A DNA stretch of 64,000 nt from Salarchaeum sp. JOR-1 (lineage in GTDB: Archaea; Halobacteriota; Halobacteria; Halobacteriales; Halobacteriaceae). The stretch lies in assembly GCF_007833275.1 (NCBI RefSeq), contig NZ_CP042241.1, positions 310,001 to 374,000 of the forward strand. Direction: 5' to 3'. Below, one piece after another: positions 22,271 through 30,650 of the stretch (position 1 is the first letter of the stretch; each line of letters opens with the position of its first letter). The notes under the pieces are model-generated. The model did not search any database, was not told the DNA's origin, and worked only from the letters and a program-made list of their open reading frames with translations. Made by a program: the position numbers and the translations under genes.

Positions 22271-22533
22271 GGCAACCACCCCGCGTTTTCGACGGCCGCG
22301 CGAATCGCTGGCTTCGCGGTGGGCGCGTAGATCGCCGTGCGAATCACGCCGTCACGAACAGGGAGCACGACGCGGGTGGTGGGGTCGTAGCGCGCGCGTT
22401 CGCCGTGGAGCCACCGGCCGCCCGGTATCTCGTGGGCTTGTCGCCAGGCGTCCTCGATGGTGGGCGCGAGGTGGAGCGCGTCGGCCCGCCGGAGGTACTT
22501 CTTCTCGGCGTGCCGGGACACCGCGACGTTCAC
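22267..22533 (-). CDS. Unrecognised 88-residue provirus protein
   Basis: GTG 22533 overlaps the upstream stop (GTGA). The sequence MNVAVSRHAEKKYLRRADAL... continues with a strand-rich part (YDPTTRVVLPVRDGVIRTAIY) and ends AGWLP. The strand-rich C-terminal half resembles RelE/ParE-like or BrnT-like folds in feel only. No toxin partner is evident and none is claimed. Confidence 0.62.
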   Translation of the reverse strand: MNVAVSRHAEKKYLRRADALHLAPTIEDAWRQAHEIPGGRWLHGERARYDPTTRVVLPVRDGVIRTAIYAPTAKPAIRAAVENAGWLP

Positions 22534-22772
22534 AGGCCACCACCCCGCTCGAACAGCGGTGCGTCATGGCCGGGTGCGATTTCGCCCGCGGGCGTGAGGC
22601 CGGCGTCTTCGGGGTCGTGTTCGTCGAGGAGGTGCTTCCAGCGCGGCTCGTGCGGGTCGAAGTCGTGGGTGCAGAACGGACAGGAGACGAGGCGGATGGA
22701 CTGCTGGCTTCGTTCGTAGGTACGGACTTCGAGAACGCCGCGAGCGGAGACCTCGGCGCTCACCGGGAACAC
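22530..22772 (-). CDS. C2H2-type zinc-finger protein, first gene of the replication operon
   Basis: An 80-residue protein from GTG 22772 (GTG 22763 is an alternative). The finger is CPFCTHDFDPHEPRWKHLLDEH: Cys-x2-Cys, then His and His, a classical C2H2 spacing. Small C2H2 proteins are frequent in haloarchaeal viruses and plasmids. It heads the leftward operon near the right att site. Confidence 0.68.
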   Translation of the reverse strand: MFPVSAEVSARGVLEVRTYERSQQSIRLVSCPFCTHDFDPHEPRWKHLLDEHDPEDAGLTPAGEIAPGHDAPLFERGGGL

Positions 22773-22936
22773 CCCCGTTCGACTACGGAAACCGCGAGAC
22801 TGCGCGGCCCCGCGCCGGGAACCCTGTTCAACCCGCGTTCGTCCGCGACTGATCCAGAATAGAAATCAGTCGAGAGAAGCGCCCCTAACGTCCATTTACG
22901 GAGTTTTAGTTTCTGCCCGGAATCGGCGGCAAGAGG

Positions 22937-22951
22937 AGTCCGCCCTCCCCG
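22937..22951. repeat. Right attachment site core (att), inside tRNA-Tyr 3' end
   Basis: AGTCCGCCCTCCCCG, identical to 10422-10436. It covers the acceptor stem 3' strand, the discriminator base and part of the T arm of tRNA-Tyr, so the gene is restored on integration. Confidence 0.85.
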
Positions 22952-23012
22952 ATTTGAACGGGGGGCAAGCCGATCTACAGTCGGCTGCTCTACCAGTCTG
23001 AGCTAAGGGCGG
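22939..23012 (-). tRNA. tRNA-Tyr (GTA anticodon)
   Basis: A 74-base cloverleaf. The acceptor stem is CCGCCCT/AGGGCGG with discriminator A; D stem GCTC/GAGC; anticodon stem GCCGA/TCGGC around CTGTAGA (anticodon GTA); T arm CCCCG-TTCAAAT-CGGGG. C1:G72 is the known identity pair of archaeal tRNA-Tyr. CCA is not encoded. A TATA-like box (CCTTTTAT on the minus strand) lies about 32 bases upstream. The gene is intact and serves as the provirus integration site. Confidence 0.96.
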
Positions 23013-23040
23013 ACGTACTCACTTCTAGCCGCTGATTCGG

Positions 23041-23048
23041 ATAAAAGG
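23041..23048 (-). promoter_or_regulatory. TATA box of tRNA-Tyr
   Basis: CCTTTTAT on the minus strand, centred about 32 bases before the first tRNA base. It lies in the intergenic space shared with the divergent cdrL-like gene. Confidence 0.6.
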
Positions 23049-23131
23049 GTTATCATTCGGAGAGGCGTGTGACAGCGTCCGACAGCGGCGGTAGGTTGAT
23101 GTGGGATACGTCGGTAGGTCTGGGTGAGCGG

Positions 23132-23641
23132 ATGAGTAAAATAACGTTCCGGGCGGACGACGACCTCGTTCGGGCGGTGGAGTCGCTGGACGCGTCGAAG
23201 AGCGAGGTGATGCGGGAGGCGCTCCGCGAGTACCTCGACGAGCGAGCCGGCCGTTCGGAACGTCGGTCGTCCGACGGCGACCGCGGCGGGTCGTTGGACG
23301 CGCTAGTGGCCGAGCGCGTAGATGAGCTCGTCGCTGAATGCCTCGGTAGCACACGAGGGATTAACGTAAACGTCAGCGTAGACGGCGAAAACGCGGGTTT
23401 GAAGCGTTCAAACGAGCGCGTCGACGCTGTCGAGTCCCGTGAGAGCGGTGCGGGGGAGTCGTCGCGGCCGTGCCCGCAGTGTGGCGAGTCTGTGGAATCG
23501 GATCACGTGTACTGCCCGAACTGCGGTGAAAAGGCGGGTAAGCGTGCGTTTTGCGAGTGCAGCGGGGAGCTGCGGGCGGAGTGGGCGTTCTGTCCGGAGT
23601 GCGGCCGACGAACCGCGTCGGCCGGTATCGTAGATCGGTGA
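23132..23641 (+). CDS. cdrL: Ribbon-helix-helix protein with double zinc ribbon (CdrL-like)
   Basis: A 169-residue regulator starting at ATG 23132 (MSKITFRADDDLVRAVESLD). The first 45 residues are a ribbon-helix-helix DNA-binding domain. A variable linker follows, then a double zinc ribbon: CPQCGES, CPNCGEK, CECSGE and CPECGRR. It lies upstream of cdrS-ftsZ2, and haloarchaea are known to have a long RHH regulator (CdrL) at this spot that controls the division operon. The symbol rests on architecture plus synteny. Confidence 0.78.
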   Translation: MSKITFRADDDLVRAVESLDASKSEVMREALREYLDERAGRSERRSSDGDRGGSLDALVAERVDELVAECLGSTRGINVNVSVDGENAGLKRSNERVDAVESRESGAGESSRPCPQCGESVESDHVYCPNCGEKAGKRAFCECSGELRAEWAFCPECGRRTASAGIVDR

Positions 23642-23699
23642 GGGACTCGTTCTCAGCCCCCATTAACTATTTACGTCATTACATAGATGGTTGGTGTAC

Positions 23700-23717
23700 G
23701 TAAGACGGTCGTCTTAC
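23700..23717. repeat. Inverted repeat upstream of cdrS
   Basis: GTAAGACG, spacer GT, CGTCTTAC. A further GTAAGAC half-site lies at about 23765-23771. Symmetric sites of this size are typical RHH operators, so this is a candidate CdrL or CdrS binding site in the cdrS-ftsZ2 promoter or leader. Confidence 0.6.
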
Positions 23718-23800
23718 ACGGAACCGGTCGACTGCGGCGCAGTACGCCGCGTCCCGCGACCAATGTAAGACAAAACGCCGGCTTACTGGGGAAACAAACT

Positions 23801-23965
23801 ATGGAGCGTGTGACTCTACGAATACCACGGCAGCAGATCGAGGAGGTCGAGCGGATGGTCGAACGGGGGAAGTACCCCAATCGCAGCGAAGCCATCCGGT
23901 CGGCCGTCCGTGAAATGCTCGACGAACAGCAAGAGAACAGCCCGAAAAACTGGGCCAAGGTGTAA
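23801..23965 (+). CDS. cdrS: CdrS, ribbon-helix-helix cell division regulator
   Basis: A 54-residue protein, [20 protein letters not shown]..., made almost wholly of one ribbon-helix-helix domain (strand VTLRIP, then two helices ending in VREMLDEQQ). It stands two bases before ftsZ2. CdrS was shown in Halobacterium and Haloferax to regulate ftsZ2 and other division genes, and is co-transcribed with ftsZ2. ATG 23801 is chosen because the strand begins there; the longer upstream frame is non-coding leader. Confidence 0.92.
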   Translation: MERVTLRIPRQQIEEVERMVERGKYPNRSEAIRSAVREMLDEQQENSPKNWAKV

Positions 23966-23967
23966 CA

Positions 23968-25167
23968 ATGCAGGATATAGTCAACGAGGCCCTCGAGAAC
24001 GCCGAGAAAGAGCAGCGAGATATGAGCGACGCCAGCAGCGACGGCGACGAGTTCGGCGACCCCCGAATCGTCATCGTCGGCTGCGGCGGCGCGGGAAACA
24101 ACACCGTCAATCGCCTCTACAACATCGGCGTCGAGGGCGCTGACACCGTGGCCATCAACACGGACAAACAGCACCTCAAGATGATCGAGGCCGACACGAA
24201 GATTCTCGTCGGGAAGTCCCTGACGAACGGCCTCGGCGCGGGCGGCGACCCCTCGATGGGCGAACGCGCCACGGAGATGGCGCAGGGAACGATCAAGGAA
24301 GTGCTCGGCGACGCGGATCTCGTGTTCGTCACCGCCGGCATGGGTGGCGGCACGGGAACGGGCGCAGCACCTGTCGTCTCCAACATCGCGAAAGAGCAGG
24401 GCGCAATCGTCGTCGGAATGGTCTCCACGCCGTTCAACGTCGAGCGCGCACGCACGGTGAAGGCCGAGGAAGGCCTCGAAAAGCTCCGCGACGAAGCGGA
24501 CTCCATCATCGTGCTCGACAACAACCGCCTGCTCGACTACGTCCCGAACCTCCCGATCGGCAAGGCGTTCAGCGTGATGGATCAGATCATCGCCGAGACC
24601 GTCAAGGGAATCTCGGAGACCATCACGCAGCCGAGCCTCATCAACCTCGACTACGCGGACATGACCGCCATCATGAACCAGGGCGGCGTCGCCGTCATGC
24701 TCGTCGGGGAGACTCAGGACAAGAACAAGACCGAAGAAGTGGTGAAGGACGCGATGAACCACCCGCTCCTCGACGTGGACTACCGCGGCGCGTCCGGCGG
24801 ACTCGTCCACATCACGGGCGGCCCCGACCTCACGCTCAAAGAGGCTGAGGGCATCGCCGACCACATCACGGAACGCCTCGACGCGTCCGCGAACGTCATC
24901 TGGGGCGCGCGCATCCAGGAGAACTACAAGGGCAAGGTTCGCGTCATGGCCATCATGACGGGCGTGCAGTCCGCGCAGGTTCTGGGTCCGAGCACCCAGA
25001 AGCAGGCGGACAAGTCCCGGCAGGAACTCCAGGACGTGGACACGAACCCGTCTCGTGACGTGGACGCGCAGACCCAGACCGGGAGCACGGGCTCCGAATG
25101 GGGTGCACACTCCGACGGCGGCGAGGACGAAGTCGAGCAGAACAACGGATTGGACGTCATCCGATAA
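23968..25167 (+). CDS. ftsZ2: Cell division protein FtsZ2
   Basis: A 399-residue tubulin-family GTPase that forms the midcell ring together with FtsZ1. The nucleotide-binding motifs VGCGGAGNN and the tubulin signature [10 protein letters not shown] are present, as is the T7-loop region (NLDYADM). The C-terminal tail is acidic and Gln/Ser-rich, ending NNGLDVIR. FtsZ2 rather than FtsZ1 is called from the linkage to cdrS and the MQDIV-type start. The frame starts 2 bases after cdrS. Confidence 0.95.
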   Translation: MQDIVNEALENAEKEQRDMSDASSDGDEFGDPRIVIVGCGGAGNNTVNRLYNIGVEGADTVAINTDKQHLKMIEADTKILVGKSLTNGLGAGGDPSMGERATEMAQGTIKEVLGDADLVFVTAGMGGGTGTGAAPVVSNIAKEQGAIVVGMVSTPFNVERARTVKAEEGLEKLRDEADSIIVLDNNRLLDYVPNLPIGKAFSVMDQIIAETVKGISETITQPSLINLDYADMTAIMNQGGVAVMLVGETQDKNKTEEVVKDAMNHPLLDVDYRGASGGLVHITGGPDLTLKEAEGIADHITERLDASANVIWGARIQENYKGKVRVMAIMTGVQSAQVLGPSTQKQADKSRQELQDVDTNPSRDVDAQTQTGSTGSEWGAHSDGGEDEVEQNNGLDVIR

Positions 25168-25230
25168 CCGAACAGCCGGTCACGCGCCCGTCGCACAGTT
25201 CCCCAGTGCCGTGGGAGCCATCGGAGTGCG

Positions 25231-26199
25231 TCAGACCGACTGAACGGCGTCGACCAGCGCGCACTTCCGGCACACGTCGCGCGTCGTCGGCGCGCCGCAC
25301 TCCCCGCAGGAGTCCAGCTCGGACTCGGGCTCATCGCCACGGTATTTTTCGGCAGCCAACTCCGCGAGCTCCTCGTACCCCGCCATAATCGAGTGGCGGG
25401 TGCCGGGGTGGTTCTCCTCGAGCGACAGGAGGAGATCCTGGATTTCGCCGCGGAACGCCTCGCTCGAATGCGGGCACTCCGCCATGTGCACGGGGAGGTC
25501 GTGGAGTTGGGCGTAGAGCGCGACTTCCTTCTCGGGCACGTCCCGGAGCGGTTTCGCGCGCGGCACCATCTCCGGGCGGGTCTCGCGGTCGTCGAATCCG
25601 CCGAGGGAGGCGTCGAAGTGCTTCGCGACCTGCTCGACGTTCCCCTCGAAGATGTTCATCAGCGCGGTCTCGGCCTCGTCGTCCAGGTTGTGGCCGGTGA
25701 GAAGTTTGTCCGCGTCGTACTCGTCGGCGTACCGCGCCAAAATGTCGCGGCGGAACACCCCGCAGTACGCGCACGGCGCCATGTTTTCCGGGTCGTCCTC
25801 GACGACATCGTCCATCTCCAGGTCGAACTCGTCGCGGTAGGTCACGAGTTCGTGGCGCACGTCGAGGTCGTCGGTGAGTTCCGCGCAGGCGTCCACGGAG
25901 GCGTCCCGGTAGCCCTCGATGCCTTCGTGGATGGTGAGGCAGACGAGTTCCACACGGGGGTCGTCGGCGAACGTGTCGTGGAGTATCTTGGTGAGGACGA
26001 CTGAGTCCTTTCCGCCGGAGAGCCCGACGACCCACGTCTGGGGATTCTCGGGGGTGGCGTCCCGCGGAAGCAGGTCGTCCTCGCGGACGCGGCGGCGCAC
26101 CCGGCGTTCCACGGACTCGAAGAAGTGCGTGTCGCAGAGATGCGTCCCCGAATACGCGGCGTGCATCACCGCCTCGCGGTCGCACTTGGTGCAGTCCAT
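25231..26199 (-). CDS. ncsA: NcsA, tRNA 2-thiolation ATP-pyrophosphatase
   Basis: A 322-residue enzyme from ATG 26199 (MDCTKCDREAVMHA). It has an N-terminal zinc site (CTKC...H..C), the PP-loop motif SGGKDS, the CAYCG catalytic cysteine pair, GHNLDDEAET, and a C-terminal zinc ribbon (CGECGAP...CRKC). It belongs to the TtuA/Ncs6 family that thiolates wobble uridine in tRNA(Lys/Glu/Gln). In Haloferax NcsA works with the ubiquitin-like SAMP2 and the E1-like UbaA, also encoded in this window at 47324-48139. Confidence 0.93.
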   Translation of the reverse strand: MDCTKCDREAVMHAAYSGTHLCDTHFFESVERRVRRRVREDDLLPRDATPENPQTWVVGLSGGKDSVVLTKILHDTFADDPRVELVCLTIHEGIEGYRDASVDACAELTDDLDVRHELVTYRDEFDLEMDDVVEDDPENMAPCAYCGVFRRDILARYADEYDADKLLTGHNLDDEAETALMNIFEGNVEQVAKHFDASLGGFDDRETRPEMVPRAKPLRDVPEKEVALYAQLHDLPVHMAECPHSSEAFRGEIQDLLLSLEENHPGTRHSIMAGYEELAELAAEKYRGDEPESELDSCGECGAPTTRDVCRKCALVDAVQSV

Positions 26200-26317
26200 G
26201 CCCCCGATTGCGGGGGCGCGCGTTTCACCGTTTCGCACCCCGATAAATCACATGCCGAGATATCAAATCTAGCTGCGGCGGCAGTGTTTTGATGCTGCGG
26301 GATGCAGTTTCAGGTCT

Positions 26318-27565
26318 ATGACGGGAATCACGTACGAGGACTTCATCGACCTCGACTACGAACCGGCGGACGACGAGCTCGTCTGTGACTTCCGCGTCAC
26401 GCCCGCGAGCGACATGGACATGGAGTCCGCGGGCAGCAGGGTCGCGTCCGAGAGTTCGAACGGCACGTGGGCCGAACTCCAGGTCGAGGGAGGGATCACT
26501 GACTTGAGCGCAACCTGCTTCGACATCCAGGGCGACCGCATCAGGGTCGCGTACCCGGACGCGCTCTTCGAGCACGGGAACATGCCCCAGGTGCTCTCCT
26601 GCATCGCGGGCAACATCCTCGGGATGAAAGCAGTCGAACGCATCCGGTTGCTCGACTGCGACTGGCCGGAACCCCTCACCACATCGTTTCCCGGCCCCCA
26701 GTACGGGACGAGCGTGCGCGCGGAACTGCTGGACGCCGCCGACCGCCCCATCACCGCCACCGTCCCGAAACCGAAGGTCGGCCTCAGCACCGACCAGCAC
26801 GCCCAGATCGGGTACGAGGCGTGGACGGGCGGCATCGACCTCCTCAAGGACGACGAGAACCTCACCGACCAGTCGTTCAACCGGTACGAAGACCGGCTCT
26901 ACCAGTCACTCGAACGCCGCGACGAGGCCGAGGAGGAGACGGGCGAGCGGAAGAGCTACCTCGTGAACGTCACCGCGTCGGGGGACGAGATGCTGGAGCG
27001 CGTGCAGATGGCCGCGGACGCCGGCTGCGAGTTCGTGATGGTGGACGTCGTCACCGCGGGCTGGGCCGCCGTCCAGCAAGTACGCGAACTAACCGAGGAG
27101 GAGGGGCTGGCGATTCACGCGCACCGCGCGATGCACGCGGCGTTCGACCGCGTCCCCGACCACGGCGTGTCGATGCGCGCGCTCGCGCAGGTCGCGCGGC
27201 TCTGCGGGGTCGACCACATCCACACCGGCACCGCCGACCTCGGAAAACTCGAAAACGAGGACACCGCCGGCATCAACGAGTGGCTAGCGAGCGACCTCCA
27301 CGGCCTGAACGACGTGCTCCCGATGGCGTCGGGCGGCCTCCACCCCGGACTCGTCCCCGAACTCGTCGACCGCATCGGAACCAACATCGGCATCCAGGCC
27401 GGCGGCGGCGTCCACGGCCACCCCGACGGCACCCACGCCGGCGCGAAAGCCCTCCGCCAGTCCATCGACGCCGCCGTCGCCGGCGCCGACATCGAGGAGT
27501 ACGCCGACGCCCACCCCGAACTCCGCACCGCCCTCGACAAGTGGGGCACCGAAACGCCCCGATAG
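26318..27565 (+). CDS. rbcL: Type III ribulose-bisphosphate carboxylase, large chain
   Basis: A 415-residue RuBisCO. Active-site segments are PKPKVGLS (catalytic Lys), GIDLLKDDEN (carbamylated Lys with Asp and Glu metal ligands), HAHRAMHAA (His), ASGGLHPG and QAGGGVHGHPDG (phosphate loops). The archaeal type III enzyme acts in the AMP/nucleoside salvage pathway, turning ribulose-1,5-bisphosphate and CO2 into 3-phosphoglycerate. No small subunit is present, as expected. AMP phosphorylase and R15P isomerase genes are not in the window. Confidence 0.95.
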   Translation: MTGITYEDFIDLDYEPADDELVCDFRVTPASDMDMESAGSRVASESSNGTWAELQVEGGITDLSATCFDIQGDRIRVAYPDALFEHGNMPQVLSCIAGNILGMKAVERIRLLDCDWPEPLTTSFPGPQYGTSVRAELLDAADRPITATVPKPKVGLSTDQHAQIGYEAWTGGIDLLKDDENLTDQSFNRYEDRLYQSLERRDEAEEETGERKSYLVNVTASGDEMLERVQMAADAGCEFVMVDVVTAGWAAVQQVRELTEEEGLAIHAHRAMHAAFDRVPDHGVSMRALAQVARLCGVDHIHTGTADLGKLENEDTAGINEWLASDLHGLNDVLPMASGGLHPGLVPELVDRIGTNIGIQAGGGVHGHPDGTHAGAKALRQSIDAAVAGADIEEYADAHPELRTALDKWGTETPR

Positions 27566-27676
27566 TTCAAGTACGATGACGCGGCCAGCGGGCGGCGTGA
27601 CGTAACCACAACCGGTCGGGGGACGAGGCGGGAGCGCGGCACACCCCGACCGGACTGATTCGCCGCCTGTCAGCCC

Positions 27677-28765
27677 CTAGAAGCCGTCCTCGAAGCGGAA
27701 CGTGCCGTCGCGTTGGACGACATCGCCGTCCACTTCGAGGACTGAGTCCTCACTCATGTCTACGATCATGTCCACGTGCGTCGCGGACTGATTGCCCTCG
27801 ATGTCGGCGTCGTCGGGGACGCACTCGTCGATGGCGCGGCCGACGGCGAGGTGGACGGTGTCGCCCATCTTCTCGTCGAACAGCATGTTGTACGTGAATC
27901 GGTCGATGTCGCGGTTCATCCCGATGCCCAGCTCGCCGAGTCGTCGCGCGCCCTCGTCCGTGTCGAGTACCGCGCCGAGCGCGTCCTCGTTCTGGTCGGC
28001 GGCGTAGTCGACGACCTCGCCGTCCTCGAATTCGAGGGAGGCGTTCTGTATCTCGCGGCCCATGTAGAGCACAGGCTTGTCGAACGTCACGTGACCCTCG
28101 ACAGAGTCCGGGACGGGCGCGGTGAACACCTCGCCGCCGGGGAGGTTCTTCCGGCCGTCGTCGTTCACCGCCCGCATCCCGGCGACGCTCATCGTGAGGT
28201 CGGTAGTGTCGCCCGAGCGGATGCGCACCTCCTTGGCCGGGTCGAGGAGTTCGACCAGCTGTTCCTGGTGGTCGTACTGCTCGTCCCAGTCCTTGTTGAC
28301 AGCAGTCCAGACGAACTCCTCGTAGGCTTCTGTGCTCATCTCGGCCTTCTGGGCGTTGCCGGCGGTCGGATACTGCGTGCCGACCCAGCGGTCGGGTCGC
28401 GCCTCCTGCACCGCTTGGTTCGCGCGCTGGGCGGCGGAGAGGTTCTCGGGCGGCACGTCGCTCGTCTCCGCCGTGTTCTCGTCGCCCCGGATAGCGATGA
28501 GCGCGTCCGCTTCCTCCATCACGGCGAGCGAGTGCTCGCTGAGCGCGTACTCCTCCGCGTCCATCTCGCGGTGGTAGGCGCGCGAGGCGGCGCTGTTCCG
28601 CCACGACAGCAGCGGGTTCGCGCCGCGCTTCCCGAGTTCGGCGTGCAGGGCGACGACGAGGTCGTTCGCGGCCGCGGGAGCCGAGACGTACACGTCGTCG
28701 GTCTCCTGGATATCTACGCAGTGCTCGACGATGAGTTCGGCGTGTCGCTCGACGCGAGAGTCCAT
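27677..28765 (-). CDS. M29-family aminopeptidase
   Basis: A 362-residue metallopeptidase of the thermophilic aminopeptidase (M29) family, from ATG 28765 (MDSRVERHAELIVEHC). Recognisable segments include NLPGGEVFTAPV, a conserved M29 core with metal-binding Glu, and near the C-terminus THVDMIVDMS, the last metal ligand region. The protein is cytoplasmic. A 50-base gap separates it from the divergently placed methyltransferase direction; both read leftward. Confidence 0.9.
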   Translation of the reverse strand: MDSRVERHAELIVEHCVDIQETDDVYVSAPAAANDLVVALHAELGKRGANPLLSWRNSAASRAYHREMDAEEYALSEHSLAVMEEADALIAIRGDENTAETSDVPPENLSAAQRANQAVQEARPDRWVGTQYPTAGNAQKAEMSTEAYEEFVWTAVNKDWDEQYDHQEQLVELLDPAKEVRIRSGDTTDLTMSVAGMRAVNDDGRKNLPGGEVFTAPVPDSVEGHVTFDKPVLYMGREIQNASLEFEDGEVVDYAADQNEDALGAVLDTDEGARRLGELGIGMNRDIDRFTYNMLFDEKMGDTVHLAVGRAIDECVPDDADIEGNQSATHVDMIVDMSEDSVLEVDGDVVQRDGTFRFEDGF

Positions 28766-28815
28766 ACGCGTTCGGTTTCGGCGAGGGTACAAAAGCCCTC
28801 ACGGGACGCGCGTCG

Positions 28816-29622
28816 TCAGTCCTCCGCGGAGTTCGGAACGCGGCCGACCGTGACGTAGAAGGGAATGACTGCGCGGCGATGGTAGGAGTCGTCCTGCATC
28901 TGAGTGACCGCCGACCGCCCCATCTCGCGCCACGCCGAGCGCAGGCGGTCGTACTCGCTGCTCGTCATCCCACCGGCTTCGAGCGTCGGGCGCTGGTCGG
29001 CGAGCCGGCTCGCCGTCGCTTTCCGCTGCGCGGACTCCAACTCTGCGGGCGAGTACGGCGGTTCGACCGTTCGGACGTGTTCGTGCCGCCGCGTCCGTAC
29101 GTCCACGAGACCGGCGGCGTCGAACACGTCGGCGGCGCTCCGGCCGAGCGTCACGTCCGTCTCGACGCCCTCGATGTACGTCCGGCGCGCGGACTCCGCG
29201 AGCGCCGCCTCGTCCGGAACGGTCGATTCGACCCGCACCTCGCTGTTATCGGGTTCGATTGCCGCGACGAGGTCGGAGGACGCGCGCGCGAACTCGCGGA
29301 CGGCCGCCACCGGGTCGGGGAGATTGATGAGCAACGCCTGACACGTCACGAGGTCGAACGCGCCGTCGCGAACCGGAAGCCGGGTCGCGTCCGCCTGCAA
29401 CCGACCGGCCGCCTCGACGTGCGCGAGCAGTTCGCGATCCGCGTCCGCCCCCACGACCTCGCCCGGCGACTCCTCCGCGAGCACGCGCGTCAGCTCACCA
29501 GTCCCACATCCCACGTCCAGCACGCGCTCGCGGTCGTGAAGCGACAGCGGCGCGAGCGCCTCCCGATCAGCCCACATCCCCCGCCGCGTGTCCGTCAAGT
29601 ACTCCGCGGAAAACCGTCGCAC
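28816..29622 (-). CDS. Class I SAM-dependent methyltransferase
   Basis: A protein of about 268 residues. The SAM-binding loop VLDVGCGTGELTRVL is followed by VGADADRELLAHVE (acidic residue binding the ribose) and FDLVTCQALLINLPDP. The start is uncertain: GTG 29622 (MRRFSAEYLTDTRRG) is chosen because homology-like sequence begins there; the frame stays open up to 29700. The substrate cannot be inferred. Confidence 0.82.
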   Translation of the reverse strand: MRRFSAEYLTDTRRGMWADREALAPLSLHDRERVLDVGCGTGELTRVLAEESPGEVVGADADRELLAHVEAAGRLQADATRLPVRDGAFDLVTCQALLINLPDPVAAVREFARASSDLVAAIEPDNSEVRVESTVPDEAALAESARRTYIEGVETDVTLGRSAADVFDAAGLVDVRTRRHEHVRTVEPPYSPAELESAQRKATASRLADQRPTLEAGGMTSSEYDRLRSAWREMGRSAVTQMQDDSYHRRAVIPFYVTVGRVPNSAED

Positions 29623-29731
29623 ATCCCCGGATAGAACCCCGGGTGAGAAAAACGAACCGCCTCCGTGCGACGACCTCACTCGCGTGATCTCTCGCCCCAC
29701 TGACGCTCAGCGTTCGGTCGTCCCGCGACGC

Positions 29732-30565
29732 TTACGCGTCCCGTAATTCCCGCACTTTCTCGATGTTCCACGCGAACCCGCGGTCGTCCTCGTTCGGGGT
29801 TTCGAGGACGAGGGGTACCTCGCGGATGGCGTCGTGGTTGACGAACGCTGTCATGCCGTCCTCGCCGATGTACCCCTCGCCGATGTGGGCGTGTTCGTCC
29901 TTGTTCGTGCCGCACTCGTGTTTCGAGTCGTTGAGGTGGACGCACGCGAGGTGTTCGAGCCCGATTTCGTCGTCGAACGCCTGAAGCGTGTCGTCGACGC
30001 CCTCGGGCGTGGAGAGGTCGTAGCCAGCGGCGAACGCGTGCGCGGTGTCGAGACACACGTCGAGGTCTTGGCTGGAGCGGTCGAGGACGCCCGCGAGATG
30101 GGCGAAGTCGCCGCCGAGCTTGGTTCCCGACCCGGCATCCGATTCGACGAGCACGGTGACGCCTTCGGGAATATCGAGTTCATCGAGCGCGCTCGCGGCG
30201 TTTTCGAGTCCGTTCTCGACGCCCGCGCCGGTGTGCGCCCCGAGGTGGACGTTCACGTACTCGATGCCGAGTTCGTCCGCGGCGTCGACTTCCTTCTGCA
30301 TGGAGTCGATGGACTTCTCTCGGAGGCCGTCTTTCGGCGTGCAGAGGTTCACGAGGTAGGAGGAGTGAATCACCCAGGGGCCGTCGAGTTCCTCGGTGGT
30401 TTCATCGCGGAACGCGGCCGCTTCGTCGTCGCCGATGTTGGGGTCTTGCCAGACCTGCGGGGAGTGCGTGAATATCTGGCCGCAGTTCCCGCCGACGCCG
30501 GTTTCGCGTTCGACGGCGTTGTCGATCCCGCCGGCGATAGAGACGTGTGCGCCTACTCTGAGCAT
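29732..30565 (-). CDS. nfo: Endonuclease IV (AP endonuclease)
   Basis: A 277-residue TIM-barrel enzyme that cuts DNA at abasic sites in base excision repair. The zinc-cluster ligands are present in [56 protein letters not shown] (given here in part) and VLETPNED. The length is normal for Nfo. The start [13 protein letters not shown] is conserved. It is divergent from the peroxiredoxin gene, and the two promoters share 85 bases. Confidence 0.95.
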   Translation of the reverse strand: MLRVGAHVSIAGGIDNAVERETGVGGNCGQIFTHSPQVWQDPNIGDDEAAAFRDETTEELDGPWVIHSSYLVNLCTPKDGLREKSIDSMQKEVDAADELGIEYVNVHLGAHTGAGVENGLENAASALDELDIPEGVTVLVESDAGSGTKLGGDFAHLAGVLDRSSQDLDVCLDTAHAFAAGYDLSTPEGVDDTLQAFDDEIGLEHLACVHLNDSKHECGTNKDEHAHIGEGYIGEDGMTAFVNHDAIREVPLVLETPNEDDRGFAWNIEKVRELRDA

Positions 30566-30650
30566 ACGGGGAGTGCGTGTCGAGCTGTCGAAAGCGCTTC
30601 GGAACCCGAGAGCACGAACGCTTTAGACTGGCCCTCCCCTCCATGCAGGT

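Larger units (their letters stand above)
10422..22951. mobile_element. Pleolipovirus-like (SNJ2-type) provirus integrated at tRNA-Tyr
   Basis: About 12.5 kb lies between 15-base direct repeats, with the integrase at one end and an intact tRNA-Tyr at the other. Gene order is: integrase and micro-ORF (leftward); winged-helix regulator; membrane proteins; spike; two further membrane proteins; NTPase (rightward); a DUF7692-like protein; HNH nuclease; and a leftward operon of small zinc-finger and HTH proteins ending in a replication-like protein. Spike followed by an NTPase of this kind, with small multi-helix membrane proteins before it, is the pleolipovirus core. No gene in the set is visibly broken, so it may still be active. 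Confidence 0.85.

Noticed and set aside
22267-22533. Toxin of a toxin-antitoxin pair
   Set aside because: The strand-rich C-terminal half recalls RelE/BrnT-like proteins, but no catalytic residues or antitoxin partner are identifiable, so no such call is made.
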